A stretch of 42,319 nucleotides of DNA from Treponema sp. (GCA_017616165.1 JAFZYR010000012.1:1-42319); one strand, 5' to 3'. Positions 25,372 through 34,857 are shown, counted from the stretch's first letter. Program-made: numbers and translations. Notes: a model not told the origin generated them from the sequence alone.

Positions 25372-27438
25372 TTATTCCAAAGGAGCAAAGTATCCGCTTT
25401 CGTCACGGCCGCTTCGGTTCATAAGGTAAACCTCTGCTTCGACAGGAAGATATTTTTCGCCAAAGCTTGTCTGAAGTGCCGAAACATACTTGAGCTGGTA
25501 GGTTCCCTGCGGAATTGAAATAATGTCAGAAGCAATTGAACCAAGTCCTTCCGGTCTGAACACGTAGTAAAGCTCACCCGAAGAATTGTTTATGAGGTAA
25601 TCATATTCTGCATCAGGAGCCTTCTGCGAAACCTGAATCATCGAAAAATCAATTGAGTTGTTTGCAAGATAAGCTGTTAATTCCGAAAGCGTATATTTTG
25701 CAAACGAAGCACTTGTTACAGAGCCGTCCGAAATCATTACTATTGCGCGCTTTTTGGCAGCATTAATCAAATCATTTGCGGCGAGCCTTATTGCAAGGTC
25801 TACAGGCACATTCGAAGCATAAGGAGTTTTGAGCGCCCCTATTGTAAAATCAGAAACGCCGTCCGGAACACCGGTATATTCTGTTGCAGGAACTCCACCG
25901 GCACAGATTACCCTAAGGGTTCCTCTTCCGTTCATGGAAGCAGCAATTTCCTTGAGTGCGGTCTCTACCTCCGAAGAATAATTCTTCATCAAGGTTGAGC
26001 GGTCAATAATTACAGTTATATCTGCATAGGTATTGTTGGCTGCACTTCCCATAAACTGCAGGTTAGAAACAGCCCTCTTATTTTCTGTAAGGTAAAAGTT
26101 TTCAAGCTCAAGCCCTGCAACCGGCTGACGGTGTCTGTTTTCTACCTTGAGCTCCACATAAACCTCAGGGAACTTAGAAGCATCCACCTGTTCAATCTGA
26201 ACAAAAAGACCTCCTACAAGCTCCTGAACCTTAGACATTATGTAAATTTCATCTGCCTTAAGGTCTGTTACAATTACGTTGTTGTTTATATCAGGCACTG
26301 CAGAGGTAACGCGGCTTGGTGCATTACCTGTGTTTGCATATTCAAAGATTGAACCGGTCTGTATATCAACAGAAACAATCTTATTTTTATCGCATACTAT
26401 AAGGCTTCCCTGCCAAAGCTTTAACGATTCAGGCTTAGAGAAGGTATTTTTTTCTACCAGCTCACGGATATAGTTTCCGGAACGGTCAAATTCATAAATG
26501 CTTCCGGCATCCTCGTCGGCTACAAATACGCTGTCTCCAACTACGGCAATACCTGTAGGACATTTAAGCCCCTTAAAGGCTCCGCTCTTTCCGCCAAAGT
26601 AATACAGGCCGTTGCCTTCTGCATCAAAAACATCTACGCGGCGGTTTCCAAAGTCGGTAACATAAATGCGTCCAAGGGAATCCTGTGCCAGATACTGAGG
26701 ACCAACAAGATTTCCTACTCCACGGCCCTTTGAACCGATATATTTTATAAACTTTCCGTTTTCTGTAAGCACGGCAAGGCGATCCCCTGCACTTTCGCTT
26801 ACAAGAAGATTTCCGTCTATAAGGCGGATTATATCCATAGGCCTGTCAAAGCCAACAAGAGGTCCTGTTATGCGGTCCAATACCTTTCCGTTGAGTGATA
26901 TACGCAAAAGCTCATTTGATGCATAGGCTGTTACCCAAAAGCTTCCGTCATAATTTGGCAGTACAGAAACAGGCCCCGAAAAAATCATATTTCCGTTTAC
27001 ATTACCTTCAAAGCTGCCAGATTCAGAAAGACGCATGAGCTTATCCTCAGAGTCTCCGGTAACACGTCTATCCTTTACAACCTCTATTTTATTTTCGAGT
27101 AATAATCCGCCGTAGCCGTTATCCAGGGCTGTCTGCCAATAAGAAAGCGCTGTACCCTCCATACCGGCCTTGTAATAGGCCTTACCCAGCCATTCAAGAA
27201 TAAGGTTATCGTTAGGAAGATATGCAAGTGACTTTTCAAACTGTACTATTGCATCATTAAAGGCACCCTTATAAAAGGCCTGTACACCTCTGCGGAATTC
27301 CTCTGCAGCAAAGCCTTCTTCGCCGGTTCTTATTCTGTCACCGGCAACACTAAGTCCTGCATTGGAGGTAGTCTGCTGTGCAGAACCAGAAAAGCATAAT
27401 ACAGTTAAAACTAAAAAACACAAAAAAGACTTTTTCAT
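25372..27438 (-). CDS. Exported TPR/NHL-repeat/VWA-domain protein
   Basis: 688 residues: signal peptide (1-20, SGSAQQ), one or two TPR units (about 45-120), NHL/beta-propeller repeats (about 150-405; e.g. YLAQDSLGRIYVTDFGNRRVDVFD and similar blades) and a VWA-like domain (about 465-620). The metal site reads IIDRSTL, i.e. D-x-S-x-L rather than DxSxS, so the MIDAS looks degenerate. A short beta-rich tail follows. It overlaps the upstream TPR gene by four bases and is the last gene of a four-gene unit. Likely a periplasmic or surface scaffold; partner unknown. Confidence 0.82.
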   Translation of the reverse strand: MKKSFLCFLVLTVLCFSGSAQQTTSNAGLSVAGDRIRTGEEGFAAEEFRRGVQAFYKGAFNDAIVQFEKSLAYLPNDNLILEWLGKAYYKAGMEGTALSYWQTALDNGYGGLLLENKIEVVKDRRVTGDSEDKLMRLSESGSFEGNVNGNMIFSGPVSVLPNYDGSFWVTAYASNELLRISLNGKVLDRITGPLVGFDRPMDIIRLIDGNLLVSESAGDRLAVLTENGKFIKYIGSKGRGVGNLVGPQYLAQDSLGRIYVTDFGNRRVDVFDAEGNGLYYFGGKSGAFKGLKCPTGIAVVGDSVFVADEDAGSIYEFDRSGNYIRELVEKNTFSKPESLKLWQGSLIVCDKNKIVSVDIQTGSIFEYANTGNAPSRVTSAVPDINNNVIVTDLKADEIYIMSKVQELVGGLFVQIEQVDASKFPEVYVELKVENRHRQPVAGLELENFYLTENKRAVSNLQFMGSAANNTYADITVIIDRSTLMKNYSSEVETALKEIAASMNGRGTLRVICAGGVPATEYTGVPDGVSDFTIGALKTPYASNVPVDLAIRLAANDLINAAKKRAIVMISDGSVTSASFAKYTLSELTAYLANNSIDFSMIQVSQKAPDAEYDYLINNSSGELYYVFRPEGLGSIASDIISIPQGTYQLKYVSALQTSFGEKYLPVEAEVYLMNRSGRDESGYFAPLE

Positions 27439-28124
27439 TGGCGCCCTGCCTTATTCAAGAGCCTTATATGCTCAAGTATTATTTCATTATCGCGGTCCAA
27501 AAGCTCTGCCTGTTCAAGATACTTTCTTGAATCATCATACAAGCCAAGCTTATAGTATACCCATCCAAGCGAATCCAGACAGGCAGCAGAATCAGGTGCA
27601 TTATTAACTGCCTGCTTACATAAAGAAAGGGCTCTTGTAAGATCCTTGTCCTCACAGGCAAGAACATAACCAAGTCCATTCAGGGATGTAAGATTTGCAG
27701 GATTTTCCTTTAAAGATTTTTCGTAGTAAGAAAGACATTTTTCAGTATCCTTCTGCTCCCAGGCAACAAAGGCAATGGCGGCATATACAGAAGGAGTCAT
27801 ATAACCGGTTTCCAAAAGCTTGTTAAGCTCAAAATCTGCAAGGCGACGGCGGCCCGAAAGTGCATATATAACTGCAAGAAGAAAACGGCACTGCAAGGTG
27901 CGTTCAAGATGTGTACCCGAGGTTACGACCTGTTCCAGATAAAGCAGTGCATCATCATAACGCTCCAGCTTTGTATAACACAGGCCAAGATAATAGGCTA
28001 TTTCGTTTTTGTCTGCCCCGTTGTCCGAAGGAAGACCCAGAAAAAATGTGAGGGCATCAGTATAAGATTTTTGTCTGTAAAGATAAATTCCCTGAGCTAA
28101 TATGTTTTCTGCCATTTTTCCCAC
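27435..28124 (-). CDS. TPR-repeat protein
   Basis: 229 residues made almost entirely of tetratricopeptide repeats: recognisable units include AIAFVAWEQKDTEKCLSYYE, SLNGLGYVLACEDKDLTRAL and SLGWVYYKLGLYDDSRKYLE. No signal peptide, so cytoplasmic. It starts 15 bases after surE and overlaps the following TPR/NHL/VWA gene by four bases (ATGA). The shared repeat type and coupling suggest the two proteins belong to one process. Confidence 0.82.
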   Translation of the reverse strand: MGKMAENILAQGIYLYRQKSYTDALTFFLGLPSDNGADKNEIAYYLGLCYTKLERYDDALLYLEQVVTSGTHLERTLQCRFLLAVIYALSGRRRLADFELNKLLETGYMTPSVYAAIAFVAWEQKDTEKCLSYYEKSLKENPANLTSLNGLGYVLACEDKDLTRALSLCKQAVNNAPDSAACLDSLGWVYYKLGLYDDSRKYLEQAELLDRDNEIILEHIRLLNKAGRQ

Positions 28125-28139
28125 CCGCCTTATTCTATT

Positions 28140-28904
28140 TTACAGCGAAAACTCCATATCGTCTACTATTTCAGGACACACAGGGTCTGCATAAACAACC
28201 GAAACTGCAATGCGCCCGCTGCTGCATATTCCGTAGTCCGTATCCTCAATCAACGGAGTCTGGTTATGTCCCATTATAAACTCCGTATGATATTTATCAT
28301 CCTTATCGTGAACTGCAATTACCTTATCGTTGTACTGTCGTATGCATAGCTTACTGGTAATTACAGCCTCTTCATACTTTTGTCTTGAAAGCGCATTTAC
28401 ATTTACAAAGGCCCTTGGAGGAGTTGTACGTGCCAGAGACAAAAGCTTTTCAAGATTATTTACAGCAAAGTCGGCCAGAGGCTCAAAATTAAAGTTATCC
28501 TCCCAGTTATCCTCTTTATCTGCAGACTGAAGGCTAAAGGCTACCGAAGGAACACCGCTCAAAACTGCCTGTCTGGCTACTGCACAGGTTCCTGAATAGA
28601 TGATATCAGTGCCCATATTTGCGCCGCGGTTTATTCCGGAAATAACTGCGTCTATTTTTACTCCAAAAAGTGAGCTTTCTATACCGGTAAATACACAGTC
28701 TACTGGATAGCCCGTGCAGGTATAAAGGTTATCTGCAAGCTTAACAAGAGTATTTTCCTTGAACATTGTAATGTGATGCGAAACTGCCGAGCGGTTTGAG
28801 TCTGGGGCAACAATAAAAACCTTATGTTTTTTAGACAGCTTTTCTGCCAGAACCCTTATTCCCTGTGAGTCAAATCCGTCGTCGTTAGAAAGCAGCAGAT
28901 TCAT
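28140..28904 (-). CDS. surE: 5'/3'-nucleotidase SurE
   Basis: Metal-dependent nucleoside monophosphatase. The 254-residue product has the family N-terminus LLLSNDDG with metal ligands D8 and D9, S39 in APDSNRSA, and the SGINRGANMGTDIIYSGT block whose Asn completes the metal site. Length is normal. Second gene of the minus-strand unit, 18 bases after the GHMP kinase gene. Confidence 0.94.
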   Translation of the reverse strand: MNLLLSNDDGFDSQGIRVLAEKLSKKHKVFIVAPDSNRSAVSHHITMFKENTLVKLADNLYTCTGYPVDCVFTGIESSLFGVKIDAVISGINRGANMGTDIIYSGTCAVARQAVLSGVPSVAFSLQSADKEDNWEDNFNFEPLADFAVNNLEKLLSLARTTPPRAFVNVNALSRQKYEEAVITSKLCIRQYNDKVIAVHDKDDKYHTEFIMGHNQTPLIEDTDYGICSSGRIAVSVVYADPVCPEIVDDMEFSL

Positions 28905-28922
28905 TTCCCCTCCATCTGTAGC

Positions 28923-30104
28923 TTAGTCGCGCACTATAACAGTTCCTTCCGAAGGAACTACCTCGTAACAGGCCGGATGATACTGGAATATTTTTTCAAA
29001 TTCCCCAAGCTTAGCCTTAAATTTTTCTGCGTCACTTTCGCGGATAATGGCATAAAGACAGCGTCCAAAGCCTTTTCCTGTAATACGTCCGCACGAAACA
29101 GGATTGGTTATCATTTCCAGGTTTGGCTCAAGCTCTCCAACGCGCTTAAGAATCCAGTCAATTTCAGGACAGGATATTTCGTACATATCGCGCATGCTTT
29201 CGTGGCTGTGGTTTACCGAGCGTGCAAACTTAAAGAAATCCACCTTTTCAAGGCCTTCGCGGGCATCTAAAAGGTCATTATGCTCCCTCATAATGCACAA
29301 AAGCTTTCTGCGGGTATCTTCGCTTACTACCGAAAGCTCTTCGTTTATGTCCGTTACATTGCTTATATACTGCCAGCCGCCGTATACATTGTTACGTCTT
29401 TCGCGAAGGTCTCCCAAAAGCAGTACATTCTGAGGTTCAAACAGGGTTTCTTCATCCCATACAGAAACGCGCGGAACCTTTGTATCTATGAGGAAAATCT
29501 TTTTATCTTCAAAGCTGAACGGCACGTAATCCCAGGTGCCCTTCTGATGATCTGTTATTATAAGATTGTCTTTTTTTGCAAAAAGAGCCGAATAATTATC
29601 TGCAATGTAGTTATTTGTCTGAAGAAACCTTCTGTTAGCTCTTTCCAGAACCGAAAGCAGCTGAACCTCTGAACAGTCAAAGCCAAAAAGCTCTTTTACG
29701 GCAAGAGCAGCGGCACATTTGATTGCAGTTGTAATACCAAAGCCTGCAGAAGGAAGTATTTCGCTGTATACGGTAAAATCCATACCGCAAAGCTCGTAGC
29801 CGCCGGAGGTAAAACCAAAAAGTACAGATTTAATGGCGTTGGCCCATCGGTCTTCTTTTTTATATTTGAGTGAAGCAACCGAAGCCTTTTTTCTTTCGTT
29901 AAGCTGATGAAAATAAAATTTTAAAGCAGAATCTGATCTTTTGGAAATTGCAACATAAACCGGAAGGTTTACTGCCATGGAAATTGTCTTATCCTTAAAA
30001 AACCAGGAATGTTCACCAATAAGATGAAAACGCCCCGGAGCCTTTGCAACTATATCAGGCTTTGTTTCATATTCATTTTTATGAGCGTCGTTTAATGCTT
30101 TCAC
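28923..30104 (-). CDS. Divergent galactokinase-like GHMP kinase
   Basis: 393 residues with a GalK layout: KAPGRFHLIGEHSWF (22-35) matches the galactokinase signature but has SWF where GalK has TDY. The GHMP ATP loop LPSAGFGITTAIKC (118-130) has ITT for the usual SSS. NNYIADNYSALF puts an Asp (D169) at the catalytic base. The C-terminal motif is GRITGKGFGRC. The fold is therefore clear but sugar-contact and ATP-loop residues have drifted, so substrate is uncertain. The start is GTG at 30104, with a GGGGGA stretch upstream. It heads the unit with surE and two TPR genes. Confidence 0.8.
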   Translation of the reverse strand: MKALNDAHKNEYETKPDIVAKAPGRFHLIGEHSWFFKDKTISMAVNLPVYVAISKRSDSALKFYFHQLNERKKASVASLKYKKEDRWANAIKSVLFGFTSGGYELCGMDFTVYSEILPSAGFGITTAIKCAAALAVKELFGFDCSEVQLLSVLERANRRFLQTNNYIADNYSALFAKKDNLIITDHQKGTWDYVPFSFEDKKIFLIDTKVPRVSVWDEETLFEPQNVLLLGDLRERRNNVYGGWQYISNVTDINEELSVVSEDTRRKLLCIMREHNDLLDAREGLEKVDFFKFARSVNHSHESMRDMYEISCPEIDWILKRVGELEPNLEMITNPVSCGRITGKGFGRCLYAIIRESDAEKFKAKLGEFEKIFQYHPACYEVVPSEGTVIVRD

Positions 30105-30221
30105 GTTTTATAATCCCCCACACCGTATCATTTCTTTTATTGCAATTTTTATATAAGAACGCTATATTTCAAAATAACAACAAAAAACTTATATACAATA
30201 TATGAATACAATTATAAAATA

Positions 30222-32027
30222 ATGGCATTGATTTTACAAGTTTTTTATTCAGTTTTTTCGGGTCTCCTGCTCACTCTTGGCATTCCAAACGAGTTATTTC
30301 TGCTTGGAAGCCCTTTTTATGCCTTTATTTCCATCATTCCTTACTATATAGCAATTAAAAATGCCCGGAATTATAAGCAGGCCTTCCTTCTGGGCTTTAT
30401 ACAGACAATCACAACACACCTTTGTTCAAGCTTCTGGCTGGCCTTTTTTAAGGATTTTGCAATCTTTACGCTGGGAGCCTCTGCGCTTGCAACCGGCTGT
30501 ATCGGCGGAATAATGGCACTTTTTATTTATCTGCCTTTTTCAAGAACCGACAGGCATCCGCTTACAAAAAATGCACTGCTGCGTCCTTTCTTTGATGATT
30601 CTGCCTTCCGTATTCTTTACGTTGCAGGCCTGTACACCCTGTATGAATGGGTCAAATCAAGCGGCTTTATAGGCTATCCTTGGGGAACAATTTCTTCGGC
30701 AATGTACCGCTGGCATTCCTTTACACAGCTTGCCGCCATCACAGGAACCTATGGCATTACCTTCCTTACGGTAATGTTTGACTGTATTGTCGTAGAAGCT
30801 GCTCAAAACTATGTTGAAAAACAAAGCCTTTTCAGTACGCTCAATGCCGCCAAGGTCTTTGCAATTCTGTTTGGAATTACGCTTTTATGGGGAAATTACG
30901 AATACAACAAGCCGCGCACCCCGGACAAAACGCTTACAACAGTAATGGTTCAGCAGAATTTTAACCCCTGGAACGTAGTTGATGATGACGAAATCATAGA
31001 AATATCCGAAAAACAGAGCCAGAAACGCATAAATGAGCTAAAAATGCTTGGTAAAGAGCCCCAGCTCATCGTCTGGAGCGAAGGTTCCCTTATGGGCTCC
31101 TTCCCGAATGCCTACGACCACTACAACTGGATACCAGACAGCGAGCCTCTGCTGGATTTTATACGCAAAAACAAGACCCCGCTTTTGACCGGCGGAATAT
31201 ACAGAAAAAAGTTTACCGATGAGAAAAATCCCGAGACCGAGCCTATTCTAAAATATTACAATATTGCCATGCTGTTTGATTCACAGGCAAATTTCCGCGG
31301 TTATTACGGAAAGCTTCACCTGGTTCCCTTTGCAGAATCCATTCCTGGCATAGATAATCCTATAATCAGGACTATTTTCAAAAAGGTTGTTGGCATTTCT
31401 GCCGGCTGGACACAGGGAGAACAGCTTACCTATTTTGAGCTTCCGTGCTCTTATTATGACAAGCCTACCACACCACGCGTAAGTAATATTGATATTTCGG
31501 TGCCTTATGAAGAAACAGACAGCCCGCAGGCCCTTGTACGCATTGCAACTCCTGTCTGCTTTGATGATTCCTTTACCGATGTAATGCGGCCTTTGTTCTT
31601 AAACGGAGCAGAGCTTTTTGTAAACCTTACAGATGATTCGTGGTCGCTCAAAAAATCCAGCGAATTCCAGCATTTCTGTATAGCTTCTTACCGTGCAATT
31701 GAATACAGAACCACTCTTGTACGTTCTACAAATGCAGGTTATTCCGTTGTAGTTTCTCCTACCGGCGAGGTTCTTGCAGATCAGCCGCTTTTTGAAGAAT
31801 CTTCAATTTCTTACGATGTGCCTGTATACAAACGCGTCATTACTCCTTATGCACGCTTTGGCAACTGGCTGCCATATACCTGCCTTGTTCTGTTTATTCT
31901 TACTGCAATAAGAATGTTTGAACAGTTTGTAATGTATGATTACATCCCTTCTGAACGCAAAAAACAGCTCAAAATAAAGAAGTCCGGCAAATCTAAGAAG
32001 AACAAAAACCACAAGCATAAAAAGTAA
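30222..32027 (+). CDS. lnt: Apolipoprotein N-acyltransferase
   Basis: Adds the third acyl chain to lipoproteins in the inner membrane. The 601-residue protein has about six N-terminal membrane helices (to about 225), a periplasmic nitrilase-type domain with the Glu-Lys-Cys triad visible as E287 (VWSEGS), K364 (YGKLHLVPF) and C446 (TPVCFDD), then a final helix (about 552-570) and a Lys-rich tail. It is somewhat longer than E. coli Lnt (512) owing to inserts and the tail. No clear ribosome-binding site precedes the ATG. The several lipoproteins in this window are its likely substrates. Confidence 0.93.
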   Translation: MALILQVFYSVFSGLLLTLGIPNELFLLGSPFYAFISIIPYYIAIKNARNYKQAFLLGFIQTITTHLCSSFWLAFFKDFAIFTLGASALATGCIGGIMALFIYLPFSRTDRHPLTKNALLRPFFDDSAFRILYVAGLYTLYEWVKSSGFIGYPWGTISSAMYRWHSFTQLAAITGTYGITFLTVMFDCIVVEAAQNYVEKQSLFSTLNAAKVFAILFGITLLWGNYEYNKPRTPDKTLTTVMVQQNFNPWNVVDDDEIIEISEKQSQKRINELKMLGKEPQLIVWSEGSLMGSFPNAYDHYNWIPDSEPLLDFIRKNKTPLLTGGIYRKKFTDEKNPETEPILKYYNIAMLFDSQANFRGYYGKLHLVPFAESIPGIDNPIIRTIFKKVVGISAGWTQGEQLTYFELPCSYYDKPTTPRVSNIDISVPYEETDSPQALVRIATPVCFDDSFTDVMRPLFLNGAELFVNLTDDSWSLKKSSEFQHFCIASYRAIEYRTTLVRSTNAGYSVVVSPTGEVLADQPLFEESSISYDVPVYKRVITPYARFGNWLPYTCLVLFILTAIRMFEQFVMYDYIPSERKKQLKIKKSGKSKKNKNHKHKK

Positions 32028-32081
32028 GATTTGTCAAGAAAAAAAGTTTTAAAAAATTCACCAAAATTTGCAAGAATTCAC

Positions 32082-32130
32082 TTGTTTTATCATATCTAGT
32101 GTTATATTATATAAAAACAACACTAGATAT
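32082..32130 (+). promoter_or_regulatory. nrdR-nrdD promoter with NrdR-like operator arms
   Basis: A perfect 12-bp inverted repeat, ATATCTAGTGTT (32092-32103) and AACACTAGATAT (32119-32130). Each arm keeps one half of the 16-bp NrdR box (ACACWATATATWGTGT). Box centres would be about 33 bases apart, close to the usual three helical turns. A possible promoter, TTGTTT (32082-32087), 17 bases, TATTAT (32105-32110), lies within it, so binding would block RNA polymerase. Suggests autoregulation of nrdR and control of nrdD. Confidence 0.65.
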
Positions 32131-32157
32131 AAAAACTAATTCAAAAAGGGTATTTTA

Positions 32158-32649
32158 ATGCGTTGTCCATATTGTGGGAGTTTAGAAGACAAGGTTCTTG
32201 AATCAAGGACCATGATGCATGGGGAAAGCATCCGCCGCAGAAGGGAATGTCTTGACTGCGGTTATCGTTTCACAAGCTATGAACGCATTGACGAAAAGCC
32301 TTTTATGGTTGTAAAACGGGACGGACGCCGCCAGCCTTTTGACAGGGTAAAGCTTGAAAAAGGAATTGACCGCGCTCTGGAAAAACGTCCTATTCCAACA
32401 GCCATGATCGAACAGATATCTAATGATATCGAAGATGAGGCTATCAAAATCGGAAAAGAAGCCCGCGAAATCTCCACCGCTGAATTAGGCGAACTTGTAC
32501 TGGAAAAGCTTTACGGCATAGACAAGGTCGCATACATCAGGTTTGCATCGGTTTACCGCCATTTTGAAAACCTTGATGAATTTATAACTGAAGTCAAAAA
32601 TATAGATAAACGGGGTGCCCAAATGGCACAAGAGGGGAAAAGTAAATGA
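32158..32649 (+). CDS. nrdR: Transcriptional repressor NrdR
   Basis: 163-residue repressor of ribonucleotide reductase genes that senses ATP/dATP. The N-terminal zinc ribbon has C3/C6 and C31/C34 with the RRRREC segment that contacts DNA; the ATP-cone follows (about 49-139: VVKRDGRRQPFDRVKLEKGI). AAAAAGGG precedes the ATG. It overlaps nrdD by four bases (ATGA). Its likely targets in the window are its own promoter and the box at 34839-34854. Confidence 0.96.
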   Translation: MRCPYCGSLEDKVLESRTMMHGESIRRRRECLDCGYRFTSYERIDEKPFMVVKRDGRRQPFDRVKLEKGIDRALEKRPIPTAMIEQISNDIEDEAIKIGKEAREISTAELGELVLEKLYGIDKVAYIRFASVYRHFENLDEFITEVKNIDKRGAQMAQEGKSK

Positions 32650-34760
32650 GTGAACAGTCTATCTTTCCGGAATGGAGAAATTTCTTAGGTTCTAGTTCCG
32701 ACTCAGAGACAAAGGGCTTTATTAAATCAGTAGTAAAGCGCTCAGGCGAAATAGCAGACTACGACAGGTCTAAAATCGAAGCTGCTATTGGAAAGGCAAT
32801 CGAAGCTGTAGAAAAACGCAAGGATCCGGATCGTGCAGCGACCCTGACAGACAGCGTAGAAGAAAAGCTTCGTCTTCAGCTTGCGGGAGCACGTCAGCAC
32901 TCAATTCCTGCCATCGAAGAGATTCAGGATATTGTAGAAAGCGTACTCATCGAAGCAAACGAGGTAGAGGTTGCAAAGGCATACATCCTTTACCGTGCAC
33001 GCCACGAAGCAGTACGTGACGCCAAAAACCTCATGGTAGACATCAATAAAACAATGGACGGCTACCTTGGACAGAGCGACTGGCGCGTAAACGAAAACGC
33101 CAACGTAAACTTTTCACTCGGAGGTCTTATCCTCCACAACTCAGGTACAATTACAGCCAACTACTGGCTCAACAATATCTATTCCAAGGAAATTGCAGAA
33201 GCTCACAAAACTGCAGCCTTCCATATCCACGACCTTTCTATGTTCAGCGGATACTGTGCAGGCTGGTCACTTCGTCAGCTTATTGCAGAAGGACTTGGCG
33301 GAGTACCGGACAAAATCACTTCTACACCGGCAACCCACCTTTCAACACTCGTAAACCAGATTGTAAACTTCCTTGGAATCATGCAGAACGAATGGGCAGG
33401 TGCTCAGGCCTTTAGTTCCTTTGATACCTACCTTGCACCATTTATCCGTGCAGACCATCTTACAGAAAAACAGGTTCGCCAGTGCATCCAGAGCTATATT
33501 TACGGTGTAAATACACCAAGCCGCTGGGGTTCACAGGCTCCGTTTACAAATATTACCCTTGACTGGGTATGTCCGGACGACCTTAAGGACAAAAAAGCCA
33601 TCGTTGGTGGTAAGGAACAGGATTTTACCTATGGTGACTGCCAGAAGGAAATGGACCTGCTCAACAAAGTATTCATCGAGCTTATGATTGAAGGTGATGC
33701 AGATGGAAGAGGCTTTGCCTACCCTATTCCAACCTATAACATCACACGCGACTTTGACTGGAATTCTGAGAATGCCAAGCTTTTGTTCACAATGACTTCT
33801 CAGTATGGTACCCCTAACTTCCAGAACTTTGTTAATTCAGACCTTAACCCAAGCGATGTACGCTCAATGTGCTGCCGCCTCCAGTTGGATAAGCGTGAGC
33901 TCCGCCGTCGTGGTGGTGGTCTTTTTGGTGCCGACGAATTTACAGGTTCTCTTGGTGTAGTAACAATCAACATGCCTCAGATTGCTTACCTTGCCAAGAA
34001 CGAAGAAGAATTCTACAAGCGCCTTGACTATCTTATGGATCTTGCAAAGGAAAGCCTTTGTATCAAACGTAAGGTAATCCAGAAGCTTTATGACGGAGGA
34101 CTTTTCCCATATACCCGCCGTTATCTTAAGACACTCGTAAATCACTTTAATACAATCGGTCTTTGCGGTATGAACGAATGCTGCTTGAACTTCCTTGGAG
34201 TAGACATTTCTGATCCAAAAGGTAAGGCCTTTGCCGAAAAGGTTCTTCAGCACATGAGGGAGCGTATGCAGGACTACCAGGAGCAGACAGGAGACCTGTT
34301 CAATCTGGAAGCTACACCTGCAGAATCAACCTCTTACCGCCTTGCAAGACACGACAAGGATCAGTTCCCTGATATCATTACCAGCGGAACAACAGAGCCT
34401 TTCTATACAAACTCTTCACAGCTGCCTGTTGATTACACTGCAGATGTATTTGAAGCACTTGATCATCAGGAAGCACTTCAGACCAAGTATACCGGTGGTA
34501 CAATGTTCCACGTATACATGGGAGAAGCCCTTAAGGACTGGAAGAGCTGTGCAGATTTAGTACGTACTATTTCTCACAAGTACAGAATTCCGTTCTTCAC
34601 AATCTCGCCTACCTATTCAATCTGTAAGGTTCACGGCTATCTTACCGGCCAGCAGTTTGAATGTCCTAAGTGTAAGGCCGAAAAGGAAAAGGCTCTTAAA
34701 GAAAAGCTCAAGGCACTTGAAATGGAAAAGGAAAAGATCCTTGCAGCTGCTGCAAAATAA
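32646..34760 (+). CDS. nrdD: Anaerobic (class III) ribonucleotide reductase, large part lacking the glycyl-radical loop
   Basis: 704 residues that reduce ribonucleoside triphosphates to deoxy forms. An N-terminal ATP-cone (about 25-120) precedes the ten-stranded barrel, with finger-loop cysteines in SMCCRLQL and the conserved FTNITLDWVCP and YGTPNFQNF blocks. The C-terminal metal-site region is present: C660, H663, C673, C676 (SICKVHG ... FECPKC). Normal family members continue straight into EVYxRxVGYYRPV, which carries the radical glycine. Here the chain instead ends with a 28-residue Lys/Glu/Ala-rich helix and stops. The missing segment is found on the next gene. Translationally coupled to nrdR. 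Confidence 0.94.
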   Translation: MSEQSIFPEWRNFLGSSSDSETKGFIKSVVKRSGEIADYDRSKIEAAIGKAIEAVEKRKDPDRAATLTDSVEEKLRLQLAGARQHSIPAIEEIQDIVESVLIEANEVEVAKAYILYRARHEAVRDAKNLMVDINKTMDGYLGQSDWRVNENANVNFSLGGLILHNSGTITANYWLNNIYSKEIAEAHKTAAFHIHDLSMFSGYCAGWSLRQLIAEGLGGVPDKITSTPATHLSTLVNQIVNFLGIMQNEWAGAQAFSSFDTYLAPFIRADHLTEKQVRQCIQSYIYGVNTPSRWGSQAPFTNITLDWVCPDDLKDKKAIVGGKEQDFTYGDCQKEMDLLNKVFIELMIEGDADGRGFAYPIPTYNITRDFDWNSENAKLLFTMTSQYGTPNFQNFVNSDLNPSDVRSMCCRLQLDKRELRRRGGGLFGADEFTGSLGVVTINMPQIAYLAKNEEEFYKRLDYLMDLAKESLCIKRKVIQKLYDGGLFPYTRRYLKTLVNHFNTIGLCGMNECCLNFLGVDISDPKGKAFAEKVLQHMRERMQDYQEQTGDLFNLEATPAESTSYRLARHDKDQFPDIITSGTTEPFYTNSSQLPVDYTADVFEALDHQEALQTKYTGGTMFHVYMGEALKDWKSCADLVRTISHKYRIPFFTISPTYSICKVHGYLTGQQFECPKCKAEKEKALKEKLKALEMEKEKILAAAAK

Positions 34761-34819
34761 TTTAATTTTTGGATTAAAGATTTTTACAGCACATTCCGAG
34801 AATTTTAGTGTCAAAGGTG

Positions 34820-34848
34820 TTGACAAAATGGCAAACCTACACTATATT
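34820..34848 (+). promoter_or_regulatory. Strong promoter of the radical-domain gene
   Basis: TTGACA (34820-34825), a 17-base spacer, TATATT (34843-34848). Near-consensus sigma-70 promoter in the 172-base gap after nrdD, showing that the downstream pair can be transcribed separately. Confidence 0.8.
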
Positions 34849-34857
34849 TAGTGTAGG
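34836..34857 (+). promoter_or_regulatory. NrdR box overlapping the -10
   Basis: The 16-mer ACACTATATTTAGTGT (34839-34854) fits the NrdR box consensus at all but one position of the central AT stretch, and the dyad extends three more bases on each side (CCT/AGG). It covers the -10 TATATT, the usual place for NrdR repression. A weaker half-match (TTTAGTGT, 34804-34811) lies upstream and could be the partner site. Confidence 0.85.
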
